Shown piece after piece: positions 14,401-24,331 of a DNA stretch of 64,000 bases. Source of the DNA: Tubiluchus corallicola. Its lineage: Eukaryota > Priapulida > Priapulimorpha > Priapulimorphida > Tubiluchidae. The notes below the pieces were generated by a model. The model saw only the letters and a list, made by a program, of their open reading frames with translations, ran no database searches and was not told the DNA's origin. Position numbers and translations under genes: made by a program. Each line of letters opens with the position of its first letter. Position 1 is the first letter of the stretch. The DNA lies in contig JAQGDQ010000147.1 of NCBI GenBank assembly GCA_030141605.1, forward strand, positions 188,001 to 252,000, read 5' to 3'.

Positions 14401-15734
14401 GTGTTGCAGAAAATAAAGGTGCTGTACTTGATCATAAGTACACAGTCCAGTTGTGATGTGCGTATGCACATTTTTGAGAATTGAAATGTTAGTTTGCTAG
14501 GATTTTGTGTATCATAATTATTAATCAATATTGTACAGTGGCACTGTATTTCGAATTTCATTTTCGCAAACACGTGCAATGCATTCGCGGAATGTTTGTG
14601 CCGTTAAAAAATTATGTTCAGTTGTGAAGCAGCTAAGCAATTGTTTAATTAAACAAACATTTTGTCATTATTCTACATATAAAAGTTATACTTCTTACTG
14701 TAGTTCAAAATAGCATAAGATATAAAAAGTTGTCGAGCTTTCCTTTAATATTTGTTACAGTGCTGATAATGGTCTCACAACCAAAATATTTGTTGGTCTA
14801 CTATTCATCTAATTTACGTTTGTCAGATTACAAATACAACTTGCTTACCTTGAAAAAAATGAGTAGTGAATTTCTTCAATTTTGCCACATCTGATCAAAG
14901 TATAGATGAAAGCAGCAGCAAAAAATGTTTGCCACCTATGATCAAAATAAGTAAAATTTATTAGTTTCGTTGATAACATATTATTATATGAAGCATTGCT
15001 TAAAGAAGAAGATAATTCAATTTACCAAGGGCAACACTGAAGATCTACAGCTGCACAAAATTGTGATTATACACGTGTACATCTGCATTACAACTCTGTT
15101 TAGCTGTTACAGATTGTGACTATAAAACACAGGTTTAGCTATACTACATTTTGAAAGGACAATATTGTCTAATTATACAGCAATAACACATTTTATAAAA
15201 CACAGCTTTATAACTTTTTATTTACCACAGTAATTACTTACCCCTGGAATATTGTTGGGTAAGTGAACTTTAACACAGACAACACATACTGAAAACAAAA
15301 ACAAAACAAAGATTTAAATGTGGTAAAAGCCAACACAAAAATTTCAAAACTACAGTTAAGCAGTGCTCATATTAAGGTAACTGTACTAAAAGCAAGTGCA
15401 GCAACCTACCTTGTAGATTGGAATGCTCAGTAAGTCAAATATAACTAAAAGGAGATGTAAAAAGTGAGAAATGTGTCTAGTTTGGAAATGACGACAATTG
15501 ATTTGCAACTCCAATGCCACGACCACTAAATTCCGCATAAGTGTTTTTTAATCAAATCAGATGTCAATTCAAGCTCAACTGCAGACCATACCAATTTGCC
15601 TCACACTTTCAAAGCATTAACTAGCATCTAGTTTCCATTACCTTGTTTACAAAAAGGGTCCCCATGTAAAGGAAAGAGAAAGCAGCTAGTGGTAAATACT
15701 TCGATAGTTCCATTGTATAAGTCTTCATGTACAT
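8478..15734 (-). CDS. TMEM241: TMEM241 homologue, Golgi nucleotide-sugar transporter-like protein
   Basis: Twelve coding exons on the minus strand: 15642-15734, 15242-15288, 14849-14935, 13729-13810, 12856-12933, 11732-11906, 11271-11319, 10862-10896, 9801-9870, 9360-9462, 8704-8783 and 8478-8571. They total 993 bases (330 residues), and every junction keeps frame with GT-AG sites. The N-terminal stretch 'NKYVLSVLKFTYPTIFQGWQ' is nearly the human TMEM241 sequence. Later matches are 'IYAGSVALSKL', 'FPFLYFTRF' and the end 'NLGACLAWE'. The family is multi-pass, in the drug/metabolite transporter (SLC35/VRG4-like) superfamily, and the human protein is linked to Golgi UDP-GlcNAc transport. Hydrophobic helices alternate along the model, including FLLLLILLSSSW. 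Human TMEM241 is about 296 residues. Start: the first ATG of MYMKTYTMEL; the inner ATG before ELSKYLPL is equally possible. A 5' UTR exon probably ends at 15966. Confidence 0.9.
8999..9150. repeat. Dispersed SINE-like repeat, copy 1 (TMEM241 intron)
   Basis: The sequence AGAGGGAGGATGTATAT near 9008 recurs at about 16640 and 23938 as AGAGGGAGGAYGTATAT, each preceded by TTTACC. Two further blocks match copy 2 in the same order: 'ctgccagttaagtgcctcatc' against 'ctgccggttcagtgtttcatc', and 'attctagctcgcagtgtgcc' against 'attcgagctagcaatgtcc'. That makes a dispersed family of roughly 150 bases or more. The copies are too diverged to place exact ends. Confidence 0.5.
10140..10285. repeat. CA-rich simple repeat in a TMEM241 intron
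   Basis: An imperfect alternating purine-pyrimidine tract of ACAC, CATGCA and ACGC units within the intron between 9870 and 10862. Such tracts can adopt Z-DNA. The 87-residue open frame across it has the His/Thr bias of the repeat and is not a gene. Confidence 0.75.
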
Positions 15735-16629
15735 TCCAAAATCTTAGACTAAAAACAAATAAAAATAAAAAATAAGAAGCAAAACACTTATTCATATATT
15801 TTATAGAAAGATTTGACTTTTTTATGTAAAATATTATGTGCTTTTATTAAAAAGCGCACAAGTTATTTATATTTTGCAAATGTTACTATAATTCTTTCCT
15901 TACTAAAACAATATCAGAAAATTTGTTAGACATACTTTTTACATAAACGCAAAACAACAACTTACCTTTCTGCATTGCCACTGCAGGACTTTTATGCATA
16001 CCTAAACCACAAAAACTAGCTTACAGTTAAATGTTATCTGCAAATCACAAATCAATTTTCAGTTTTACAAGCACAAACACATTTGTTCGTGAAATGTTGC
16101 TGTTCAAGATAAAGATGGTAGCAATGATGCCAGGAGACAGCAAACTGATGCGTTTATCTAATGTGCATGGGTTTGAGCTGAAACTTGCAAACAACTTTCC
16201 ACGCCATAGGAAAAACTGTTCTTTTGATAACAGTACAGATAATTTGGCTAACTTTGAACAAGTAAACATACTAATGAATAAGTTAAATTACATATTTGAT
16301 ATAATCGCTGGAATTGTTCGGGTTCCCATCACTCTAGTTGAAATAAAACCTTGGTAGACAAGTCACTGTTTGATACAGTTGTTTCCTTTATGTAATGGAA
16401 TGATCAGCAGCTAACCCATTTCTTTTGATATCACGTTGAAGCCTAGTGATTTTTAACTTGAATCATTTAACAGTAGACATTTAGGATATCAGAGGCATGA
16501 TGCACATGGCGTCGAATTTGGGGACCGAAGCTAAGAATAGCACTGACGCCCTTGAACTTAGTCAATGAATGAAGGTAAATCAGTTCAACACTTGCTCAGG
16601 CAGTTTCATTTACCACATACCGATTCTGG

Positions 16630-16815
16630 GTGTTTACCTCATAGAGGGAGGACGTATATATCTTATAGAACTGAACTTGGCCGAGACACATCTGCCGGTT
16701 CAGTGTTTCATCATAAAGAGATATGTTGGTTATATTTGAGAGACCAGCCTCGTCATGACCTGCAAATGAGTAAAACCTGCCACTGAATGCAATATTCGAG
16801 CTAGCAATGTCCTAA
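16630..16815. repeat. Dispersed SINE-like repeat, copy 2
   Basis: Longest of three copies sharing TTTACCTCATAGAGGGAGG near 16635. Similarity to copy 1 (8999-9150) continues through 'ctgccggttcagtgtttcatc' and 'attcgagctagcaatgtcc'. No coding potential. On the reverse strand the element would begin in the gctagctcgaat region and end at the gaggtaaac block. Confidence 0.5.
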
Positions 16816-17339
16816 ACCGTGATAAAAATCATCACAAATCTACTTGGGTAGAATTTGGGTTGCAACACTGCACAGGTAAATTAGACAAAATGAGCAAAAC
16901 CAGACAACAACTAATGAGATGTCTATTCAAAAATTATTGTTTACATTGCACTGGTGCCTTGATACCCAGTTTATTCTTTTAGTATTTAAAGAATGTGGTA
17001 CATTCTTGCCTGTCATATTAGCTGTCTGCTAGACTTTTTAATATTAGAACCCGAATAAATGTTTGTTAAGAATGTAGATTAACATTAACATCATACATGT
17101 GAACATGCTGATAGATTATTTTCTCTAGTTATCTCAAAGTGAAACTGCCTTACCAGGCAACTTGGACAGTGCAAATTACTGCTAAGGTTAAGAAAAATCT
17201 GATAAATATACCACTGTTGATTTTCTAAATTGTGCAGGTAATAATAAAATGTTGCATATTATAATTCGTACATTGTACATGTGTCTGATATAATTATAGC
17301 CTCGGTATACAACGAAAACAAATGGATACTAACAAACTG

Positions 17340-17514
17340 CCTTTGCTGTCCCTGTAAAAGATCAAGTACTCAATTAAGGCTGAGTAGACCTAGAAAAATG
17401 GTCATAAAGTTCTGAAAAAAGGTATGTGACTCAAAAACATATATGGATTCAAACCTAGAATCCCTGGATTAGCAACTAAGTACTACAACACTTGGTCACT
17501 ACACCTTTCTGAAA
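17340..17514 (-). repeat. tRNA-derived SINE, minus-strand copy
   Basis: On the minus strand a tRNA-like head has an A-box-like GTGACCAAGTGTTG, then GGATTCTAGGTTTGAATCC, a good B box (compare GGTTCGAATCC). Downstream is 'tctactcagccttaattgagtact', which matches 'cctactcaatcttaattgagtact' in the plus-strand copy at 33252-33530. A tRNA head with a shared non-tRNA body defines a SINE family. The tRNA stems are too degraded for a functional tRNA. Confidence 0.6.
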
Positions 17515-18052
17515 TATTTCGTACTTATTACTAGGACTTCATGTGTATCCTTAAAATGTATGTATAATTTTATTGTGATGTGCACGTACAACTTAGATAT
17601 AGGAAAGATAAAATAATACGCCAAATAAAAAATTCATTAGTCTAGCACATAGTAGACTAGTATAGTTTAGTTTTGGGGCCTCCAAAGCTAAGGTTTCTTG
17701 GTCTGCCCTAAAACATGCACTACGAAATAATATAGTATCATGAAAATGTTGTCTGATATAAATAATACTAATGACGCACAGTACAATAAAATACATACAG
17801 CAATGCAACTATTCAGAAAACATTATAGTTTTAAAATACTAAAATTTAATGCGTAACTATACATGTACAAATTTTTTTATAATGAGAAAATTCCAAGCCG
17901 ATGTCTGATCTCATGAAAATTTAAGACTAAGGCTAACAACAAGCAAAGCTCAAGTACTTCCAAAAATATTTCAAGACAAGTCTTATTAATTCCCTAGCAC
18001 TATGTATCTCCGAATGTCTCTTTTCAATGCATACTTAGTGATTACTAATTAG

Positions 18053-18814
18053 TTATCTCTTTCTTTCTTGAACCCATTTATACACAGCAGCAGAAGACTT
18101 TGTTTCATCTCTAACTTTTGTGAACTGTTGCTTTTTCTCCATCAATTGTTTTTTCACTTCCATTTTCTGCACGGTTACACTAAGCTCTGACTCACGTTCT
18201 ATCCGCTTGACCAGTTCCTTATACTTCTTCTTTCGTTCTTTGGAAATTGTTTCTAATAACTTCTTATCTACAGAGCTAGCTAGGTTTTTGCACTTAAGGT
18301 CATCAAGACGTGGTATATTATAAGTTCTATTCAGCAGTTCAGGTGCTGTTCCCAAATGTCTTGCCACATCAAAGCATTTAATATCCTTTCTGGTATCAAC
18401 AAAAAATGTGTGTTTGTTTTTTGGCTTTCTGTCCACATCAAGTAAATGAAGCTCTGATTTTAGTTTTGCAATTTTTTTGCGCTCTGTGGATAATTTAAGT
18501 TTTACGTAATTGATATCCTGATGCTGCATGAGCCTCATTTGTTCGGTTGTCAGTTCCTCAAGTTTTTCCACTTCTTGGTGCTCACCATCTTTCAGTGAAC
18601 TATTTATCATCTTAAAATAGAATTCATCCGGATTTTTATCTAGTGCTTTTTGTCGCAATTGTTTCAAGCGCTGTTGTTTGGTCTGGTAATCCCTCGCACG
18701 TAGTTTGTAATCTTTCTTCTTTTCCAACAAACCCAAATGCATTCGACTTGCCAATTGTCCTCGCTCTCTGTGTGTATGCTGGTGTGACTTGTGCGCATTT
18801 TTGAAATTTGACAT
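18053..18814 (-). CDS. UTP11: UTP11, U3 snoRNA-associated protein (SSU processome)
   Basis: One uninterrupted frame of 253 residues from MSNFKNAHKSHQ, the same length as human UTP11. Family landmarks are in order: 'HRERGQLASRMHLGLLEKKK' (about 16-35), 'DYKLRARDYQTKQ', 'KNPDEFYFKM', 'LKSELHLLDVDRKPKNKH' near the middle, 'FFVDTRKDIKCFDVARHLGT', and the basic end 'AVYKWVQERKR'. UTP11 is a highly basic nucleolar component of the small-subunit processome, needed for early 18S rRNA processing. I chose this start because the family begins a few residues before the HRER motif. The frame stays open upstream to an ATG at 18883, but an acceptor-like ttgtatttcag ends at about 18862, so the upstream part is more likely intron and 5' UTR. 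The gene is intronless in its coding part, unlike its neighbours, and divergent from the PRS gene. Confidence 0.95.
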   Translation of the reverse strand: MSNFKNAHKSHQHTHRERGQLASRMHLGLLEKKKDYKLRARDYQTKQQRLKQLRQKALDKNPDEFYFKMINSSLKDGEHQEVEKLEELTTEQMRLMQHQDINYVKLKLSTERKKIAKLKSELHLLDVDRKPKNKHTFFVDTRKDIKCFDVARHLGTAPELLNRTYNIPRLDDLKCKNLASSVDKKLLETISKERKKKYKELVKRIERESELSVTVQKMEVKKQLMEKKQQFTKVRDETKSSAAVYKWVQERKR

Positions 18815-19298
18815 TTTTATAAATACGTGTGGAAAAATGGATTCCGGCTTAGCAATTAAACTGAAATACAAATATGATGACATGAGAATTGAATTTCAAA
18901 ATTTAGATGCGATTAGCCAACCTTCCATAAGTTTGTAACTGTAAGTAGAAGATCTTAGGCAAAGAAGCCGTAGTTGAGAAATGAAACTTTTCATCACGTT
19001 TCATGAATTTCCATTCAAATTATAGGAACACTCGGAATGTAAAATGCTGACTAACATTAATAATTAATTAACTGTTAACTTTTATGATAACAAATAAAAA
19101 TAATATAATTTAATGTTATTTTAATAAGTGTTATTAGTAGCCTACAATTACAGGCACAGAACATGAAGGAGATGTTCCTCTCACCACACTGATAAAAGAA
19201 AAAATTGTGCAACACGGGAATTCTTTACTTTGTAAAACACGTGCTCCAAAGTTTAGTGAGTGCTTGAGTGAGCATGCATACCCTACACTCAATGTAGA

Positions 19299-19329
19299 GC
19301 GCCGAGTAATCCACTAGCCGAAGTCGGAC
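19299..19329 (-). promoter_or_regulatory. 31-bp motif facing UTP11, inverted copy of 20458-20488
   Basis: The minus strand reads a 31-base sequence containing ACTTCGGCTAGTGGATTACT. The plus-strand copy at 20458-20488 matches 29 of 31 bases. Each copy points toward its nearer gene, UTP11 here. Immediately upstream on the minus strand is ACCGGAAGTG. It could be a core promoter or transcript-start element, or one terminal repeat of an old transposon. I favour the regulatory reading only weakly. Confidence 0.35.
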
Positions 19330-19976
19330 ACTTCCGGTAAAACTGGTATGTGCTAAATTTGCGGAAAAGCAGTGTCGCACATGGGCAGCCCAAGTATGAC
19401 ACTGGCGATTTCTGTCGAGAATTATGAAATAATGAAACGTAAAACTAAATTTGTTTTAGAAAAAAGTAACTTTATTGTCAAGATACTCCTTGACAATTTA
19501 CAATGTATTTTTTACAATAATATCATCATTATTATTATTAGCTCCATTAACATCATCATAACATTAAACTAAGTATCTAATGTTTGAAAGAGAAACTATG
19601 TAGGGCACATAGCTCGCTAGTCCGCTTACTTAGTAGAAAACAATTATCTGTCCAAGAGGTAGTGAAACGGATCACCTGTCTGTGATGCGAGACAAAATAA
19701 AAATGATGATATACTTAAAGCAAATGTTGGAATCGCCTGGGCTTATTTCACTTCAAAAAGATTAATATCGAAATCAAATTTAATATTGGCCATTTTACTA
19801 ACTCAAAATAATATTCTTTTATTTTTTTGTTTATTTTTATTACCAGATGTATAATAAATTCTTCAAAGTTTTTGACGTTTTCAATTATTATTATTAAATA
19901 AACAAGGACGAGGGGTGCTGGCAGCATGGTTAACGACTCGATTTGTGACCTGTCTCTACTTTTGTAGCCCATGTAC

Positions 19977-20412
19977 TAGGGGTGAGCATCGAACGTTCGA
20001 GTTCGAACGTTCGAATCGAATTCGAACGCTCGAATTCGATTCGAACGAGTTTTTTAGTTTGAACTCTATTCGAATGCAAAACTATAGATTCGAATAATTC
20101 AGCACTTCAATCACACATGCTCTTTATCACTAAAATGATTAAAACATCATGAAATTAGCATAATTTAGCTGTGATTCCTGCTCACAATTTTAAAGAAATT
20201 ACTAATCGTTTTATTGCAGAACAAAATCTAGTGATATGCATGATCTTTGTAAGACAAATGTTTGCTGGTGGTTCGAAAACTTGTTCGAAAATCTTTCGAT
20301 CTCAATTCGAATTCGGTTCGAATTCGAAACACTGAAGTTTCGGTTCGAATTCGAAAGTCACAAATTCGGTTCGATTCGAATTCGCTTTCTGGTAGAGAAT
20401 GCTCACCCCCTA
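19977..20412. mobile_element. hAT-superfamily MITE with perfect 8-bp target duplication
   Basis: The 436-bp element begins TAGGGGTGAGCAT and ends ATGCTCACCCCCTA, which are inverted copies apart from one extra C. It is flanked by CCATGTAC at 19969-19976 and 20413-20420, a perfect 8-bp duplication as hAT transposases make. Both ends carry arrays of TTCGAA/GTTCGAA-type palindromes (19990-20060 and 20275-20390), likely transposase-binding subterminal repeats. The middle has no transposase. The short open frames across the element follow the TTCGAA repeats and are not genes. CCATGTAC also occurs at 20443-20450. Confidence 0.85.
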
Positions 20413-20457
20413 CCATGTACGACGCGTCTTAATTGGGCTAGTCCATGTACGCCGATT

Positions 20458-20488
20458 GTCCTACTTCGGCTAGTGGATCACTCGGCGC
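20458..20488 (+). promoter_or_regulatory. 31-bp motif facing the PRS gene
   Basis: Plus-strand sequence containing ACTTCGGCTAGTGGATCACT, 29/31 identical to the reverse complement of 19299-19329. It lies just upstream of a possible 5' UTR exon that would end at about 20579. See the paired entry for alternatives. Confidence 0.35.
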
Positions 20489-21089
20489 CTAACAAACAAC
20501 TTTTTGGCGCGTTTTATCGTTCGCTCGCTGATGATGCGCTGATCACAAACACATAAACCACAAACGATCAAGAAGCGTGCAGTAAGTAGCGGTACAGTTT
20601 TTGTTTTCGCAACACAGTATATAATACATTCCTGGTTCGTTTTTGGTCATAGTAATCTTCATTATGTACTAGAAAAAGCTGCATTTTTTTACTTCTGAAG
20701 CGTTCACTTCATTTTAGGTAAGTTCTGTACTACAAGTCTATATATTATTTTATAAGGAATACGTAACATAGATTGGTACTGTATATATTTTGTGTATATG
20801 CACTTTTTTTCTGCGTGCGTCTTTGATTTTTGGCGTATTTGCCCTTCTGCGTCCCCTCAAACTTTTCTTTTGCATGTTTTTCTTAATTTTAAGAATTAAT
20901 TATTGTAATTATACCTATTTTGTAGTCTGTAACAAATTCCTTTTATAGTTGAATTTATCTTTCCCTGTCTTGCGTGTCGAATTGTCTAACTTGTGTTCTG
21001 ATTAAGTGATGAATAGAATAAAAATGTTTGAGTCACTACTCACTTTATCATGTAAGACTAAGGGCATTGTTTGACTTTAACTTTAAGTT

Positions 21090-21640
21090 TAAGCGTTGTG
21101 ACCTCACTTCATGAACTAACTCTTGTGCAGCTTTACTCATGTTTTGTGTAGTGTCATTTAACTGGTTTGTTGCACTAGAGATCTCGTTTTCTAGATCTAC
21201 CTTCATCGGTTCAGGGGGTGGTAGTTGAGTTGTAGTCGGTATATTACAAATGTCTTCTGCTGCTTAATTACATTGAGCTGTTTCAATCGTCTCTTCTAAA
21301 TTCTGAGGCATTCGAATGAGATGTTTATGAATAGTATCTAAGTATAGATATTAGCTAGTAGGTGCAACCAAATCTGTTGGCGTATTTTATCCTGTTTGAT
21401 AATGCACAGTTTCCCCTTTAACTAATTTAAACAATAAATCAGAGTCTGTAACAGACAAATCCAAATTCACAACTCATTCTAGTTCGTTAATATGGTTTCT
21501 AAAATCCTCAGACATAGTTCCCTCACCTGCGAATTTTGGCATGTCTTTTAACTGTTGAATGACATTGAATGTGCCCAAAGCTATTAATTTGAGCGCCTAA
21601 TTTTTTGAGTTTGATTAACTCTTCCAATAAAATGAGTTAA
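21090..21640 (-). pseudogene. Decayed gag-like retrotransposon fragment
   Basis: On the minus strand a mostly open stretch reads NVIQQLKDMPKFAGEG, then MSEDFRNHINELE, then, after a stop, VVNLDLSVTDSDLLFKLVKG. Further on are 'PTTTQLPPPEPMKVDLENEI' and 'NDTTQNMSKAAQELVHEV'. The 'PKFAGEG...DFRNHINELE' pattern is like the capsid region of LTR-retrotransposon Gag proteins. At least five in-frame stops make it a pseudogene. No LTR, protease or polymerase was found next to it. Confidence 0.45.
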
Positions 21641-21649
21641 AGTATCAGT

Positions 21650-23928
21650 AACATTAGGTGGGTAAAGGTAGCTCCTAGTAAGGGGTTCCTAGGACTAATT
21701 GCAATAGAGCTTTTTTCTTCAGATTTCGTTAAAACATGATTTTGGGTACCCTCAACAAAAAATCTGCCAAAATCGGCTTTGGTACTTTAGAGATATATGC
21801 ATGAATCCAAGATGGCATCTACTGGGGCCAAAAATTTGTTATATCTCTACTGCACCTAGATGAAAAACAGCTATTATCGACTGATAGGAAAGTGCACCCG
21901 AGGATTCCAAAAATGGGGTCGTTTTTTATCTGTGACGTTATGATGGCATCGCAATACTATTATGACGTAATTAAGAACATCACTGCTTCATTGCTGTTGA
22001 AAATGGGCAGCTGGAATTGATCTTTCAATATCAGTACTTGCAACAGCATTTAAAATCAGTTACAGATTGACCTGGCTTGTAATCAGTGTTCATACACATT
22101 ATTTCCTTGGCATCTAGATGCCTTTTGAGTGCTTGGCAGTGGCAATCAACACATGGAAGGAAGCGCTGTCGTTAGCTAGGTCCATCATGTGATGCCAATT
22201 GGTGCCTTGTTGGGGTGGAGGTGGTTCGCAGAGGCAGGAGGCAGCAAAAAGATGTCTGGCTGAGACAGACTCGTCCAGTAAAGCCACATGTGCCTGATTA
22301 GACTAAGATTAGACTGATTAGACATTGCCTGATAATTGTAGTCACTGGAAATGAGTTACTTGCTGTTCAGTATTCTTCTTTGGTGTCAAAGTGAAACTTG
22401 GAGACACAAAATAAGACGCACAGGTCAGTTCATTGGAAGGACCCGGCACCTGAGCCATCAGTCGAAATACTGTACTGCCATACAACAAAATCGGCATCAC
22501 ACAGCTGTCCAGTAGGTGGAGTTATGTTTGGGTTATCGAGCAGATACATGAACCGAACCTTAAGAACCGAACCTTAACATGGGGGAGGTAGAACCTTTTC
22601 CGTACTTTTTGTCGTGTTTGGCATTCTGCAAGCCTGGTCGCAAACCAGGATCTGCCGGATCATTTATTCACACACAACTGAAGATGACAAAGTCCTGCTG
22701 GATGTAGTTTTGATTTTTTGAGATTCTTATTTATTATATAACGTGGTCCAATTTTAATTCTGCAGTGTGAAATTTTTATTGCAAACATTTTACTGCAATT
22801 TTACTACATTTGAAGAGTGCCACAGTTCACGAACTCGCTTGGTAAGTAGAGCTAAGGTTTGTGTATTTGTGGATACATGCTGCTCTGGGCAATATATATG
22901 CATACTTGTTTATTAATCTCTGCTCGCATGTCCACATTAATGTTCTATGCTTGAAATTTTTATTTAGTAGGTACTGCAATAAATGCACACTCAATTGGTA
23001 AATAGGATTAGTTGTTATTCCTTATAGCAGGTTGCTCCCACTGTCGTTCCTTAAGTCGACATAGTTTTCTGGATAATTTGCCCATTGTTTATTCAGAAGT
23101 TGTTTTTTACTTCCTCCATTGTGTTTGTTTTCACTAAGTGAGATGTCAGCTCATACCACGTCCATTATTTAAAGAGAAACATTGACTGCTTAGCACCCTT
23201 GCATTTCTTTTTTTCATAGTTGTGAGTTCTGGTAAAAATTGTTGCATTAATTTATGTTTAGGACGACAATGCACTGCAGAGAACAAACAGTAAAAAATTC
23301 CTCATCTAGAATACCCAAAGTTTCCAAAAAGATTTAATTTTTATGTCCATAAATTGTTCAAAAGCAGGAAAGAGAGATTACGTGCTTAACTTAAAGCACA
23401 CACTAGGAACAAAAGGAACACACTACGTTATGACATTGCCACGGTATTATTTCTGGAGTATGTCCACGGTCATCTGAGGAGTTCTCAAATAGAAATGTGG
23501 ATTGAAGTTAGAAACTTTTAAAGACCATCTGTCTGTTGTAATGAGCAAAAGATTGTTTATAGTTCGCATGATTAAGTTTTCTAAGTGACAAGTGAATAAA
23601 CAACTTAAAATAAAATGCCTAAAGAGTCAGCCTATTTTCTAAAAATTAACTCAGCTCCATTAAAAACCCTAAAATATAGACTCACTGACTTCTTATGTGT
23701 AATCACAGTGAAACTATTCTATTAAACTAAAATGAATAGATAAAGTAAAAACAAACTGATCAGAATAAGTTCTAGATGTTGTAGAATATAGAGCATAGCT
23801 TAAAATCATTTTTAACGTCTATTATGATTATTGTTTGCCTAGAATCCTTAACAAGTAGCCAAATTATTTATTAACTATATGGTTTGTAGTGATACTCTCT
23901 TTGAGCGGTATCATTGTAAGTCTTGGCA
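21650..23928. other. Unassigned intergenic sequence
   Basis: The 21700-22000 part has phrases such as 'tccaagatggcat' and 'gatatatgcatg' and a composition like the arms of the 26562-29826 foldback element, though I see no direct match. The 22150-22650 part is more GC-rich than its surroundings. No coding exon, tRNA or terminal repeat could be supported. Confidence 0.35.
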
Positions 23929-24060
23929 GTTTACCTCATAGAGGGAGGATATGTATATGTAGAGAGAGAGAGAGAGAATTCTGCATATATACACTGAGAA
24001 ACCCCTGCCTGCTCTCTGGCTAAATTTAGTGGCTTATCCTTGATTATAAGCGAGCCTATA
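23929..24060. repeat. Dispersed SINE-like repeat, copy 3, with a GA run
   Basis: Starts with TTTACCTCATAGAGGGAGGA, matching the copy at 16635, followed by a (GA)n tract at 23962-23980. The remainder is only weakly similar to the other copies. Confidence 0.45.
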
Positions 24061-24331
24061 GAAAATAGGAGTTAGGTGTATAAAGAAATATATGTATTAA
24101 CATTGATTAGTTTTTGAGTGTGATCCTACATGTGTGCATATTGTACAGTTTTGTATTAACTTACATTGTACACAGTGTCTCAGTCTTTTTTCTTCCCTAA
24201 CTCCTTCCTTACCTAACCCATCATTTATCTTTTGGTATATAAATTGTACATTAAGCAAATAGGAAAAAATGGTATAAGTAAAATTGTTTTCAGATAGATT
24301 CTTCTGTAAAGGCCACTAACACTTGGTAGTG

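Larger units (their letters stand above)
15735..18052. other. Intergenic region between TMEM241 and UTP11
   Basis: About 2.3 kb. The proximal part contains the probable TMEM241 5' UTR exon, which ends at 15966 with a GTAAGT donor; its acceptor is at about 15748. That exon carries a tiny upstream frame beginning MQK that stops just after the splice junction. Two dispersed repeats follow: a SINE-like copy at about 16630-16815 and a tRNA-derived SINE at 17340-17514. Short open frames at 16031-16357 and 16565-16786 show no family features or supporting splice sites. Confidence 0.5.
18815..24331. other. Divergent intergenic spacer between UTP11 and the PRS gene
   Basis: About 5.5 kb with no gene I can support. 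It should contain the promoters of both flanking genes. Near 19329-19338 the minus strand reads ACCGGAAGTG, an ETS/GABP-type motif common in housekeeping promoters. A possible 5' UTR exon of the PRS gene ends at about 20579 before a gtaagt donor, with an acceptor ttttcag at about 24293. Contents: two inverted 31-bp motifs, a hAT MITE, a gag-like fossil (about 21090-21640, minus), a short repeat at 23929, and unassigned sequence at 21650-22700. Confidence 0.5.

Noticed and set aside
19977-20556. Open frames of 60-106 codons rich in Arg, Phe, Glu and Ser
   Set aside because: They are readings of the TTCGAA repeats of the hAT MITE.
22150-22700. Possible transposase remnant in a GC-richer block
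   Set aside because: Basic short frames are present, but there is no ordered set of motifs and no terminal repeats or target duplication.
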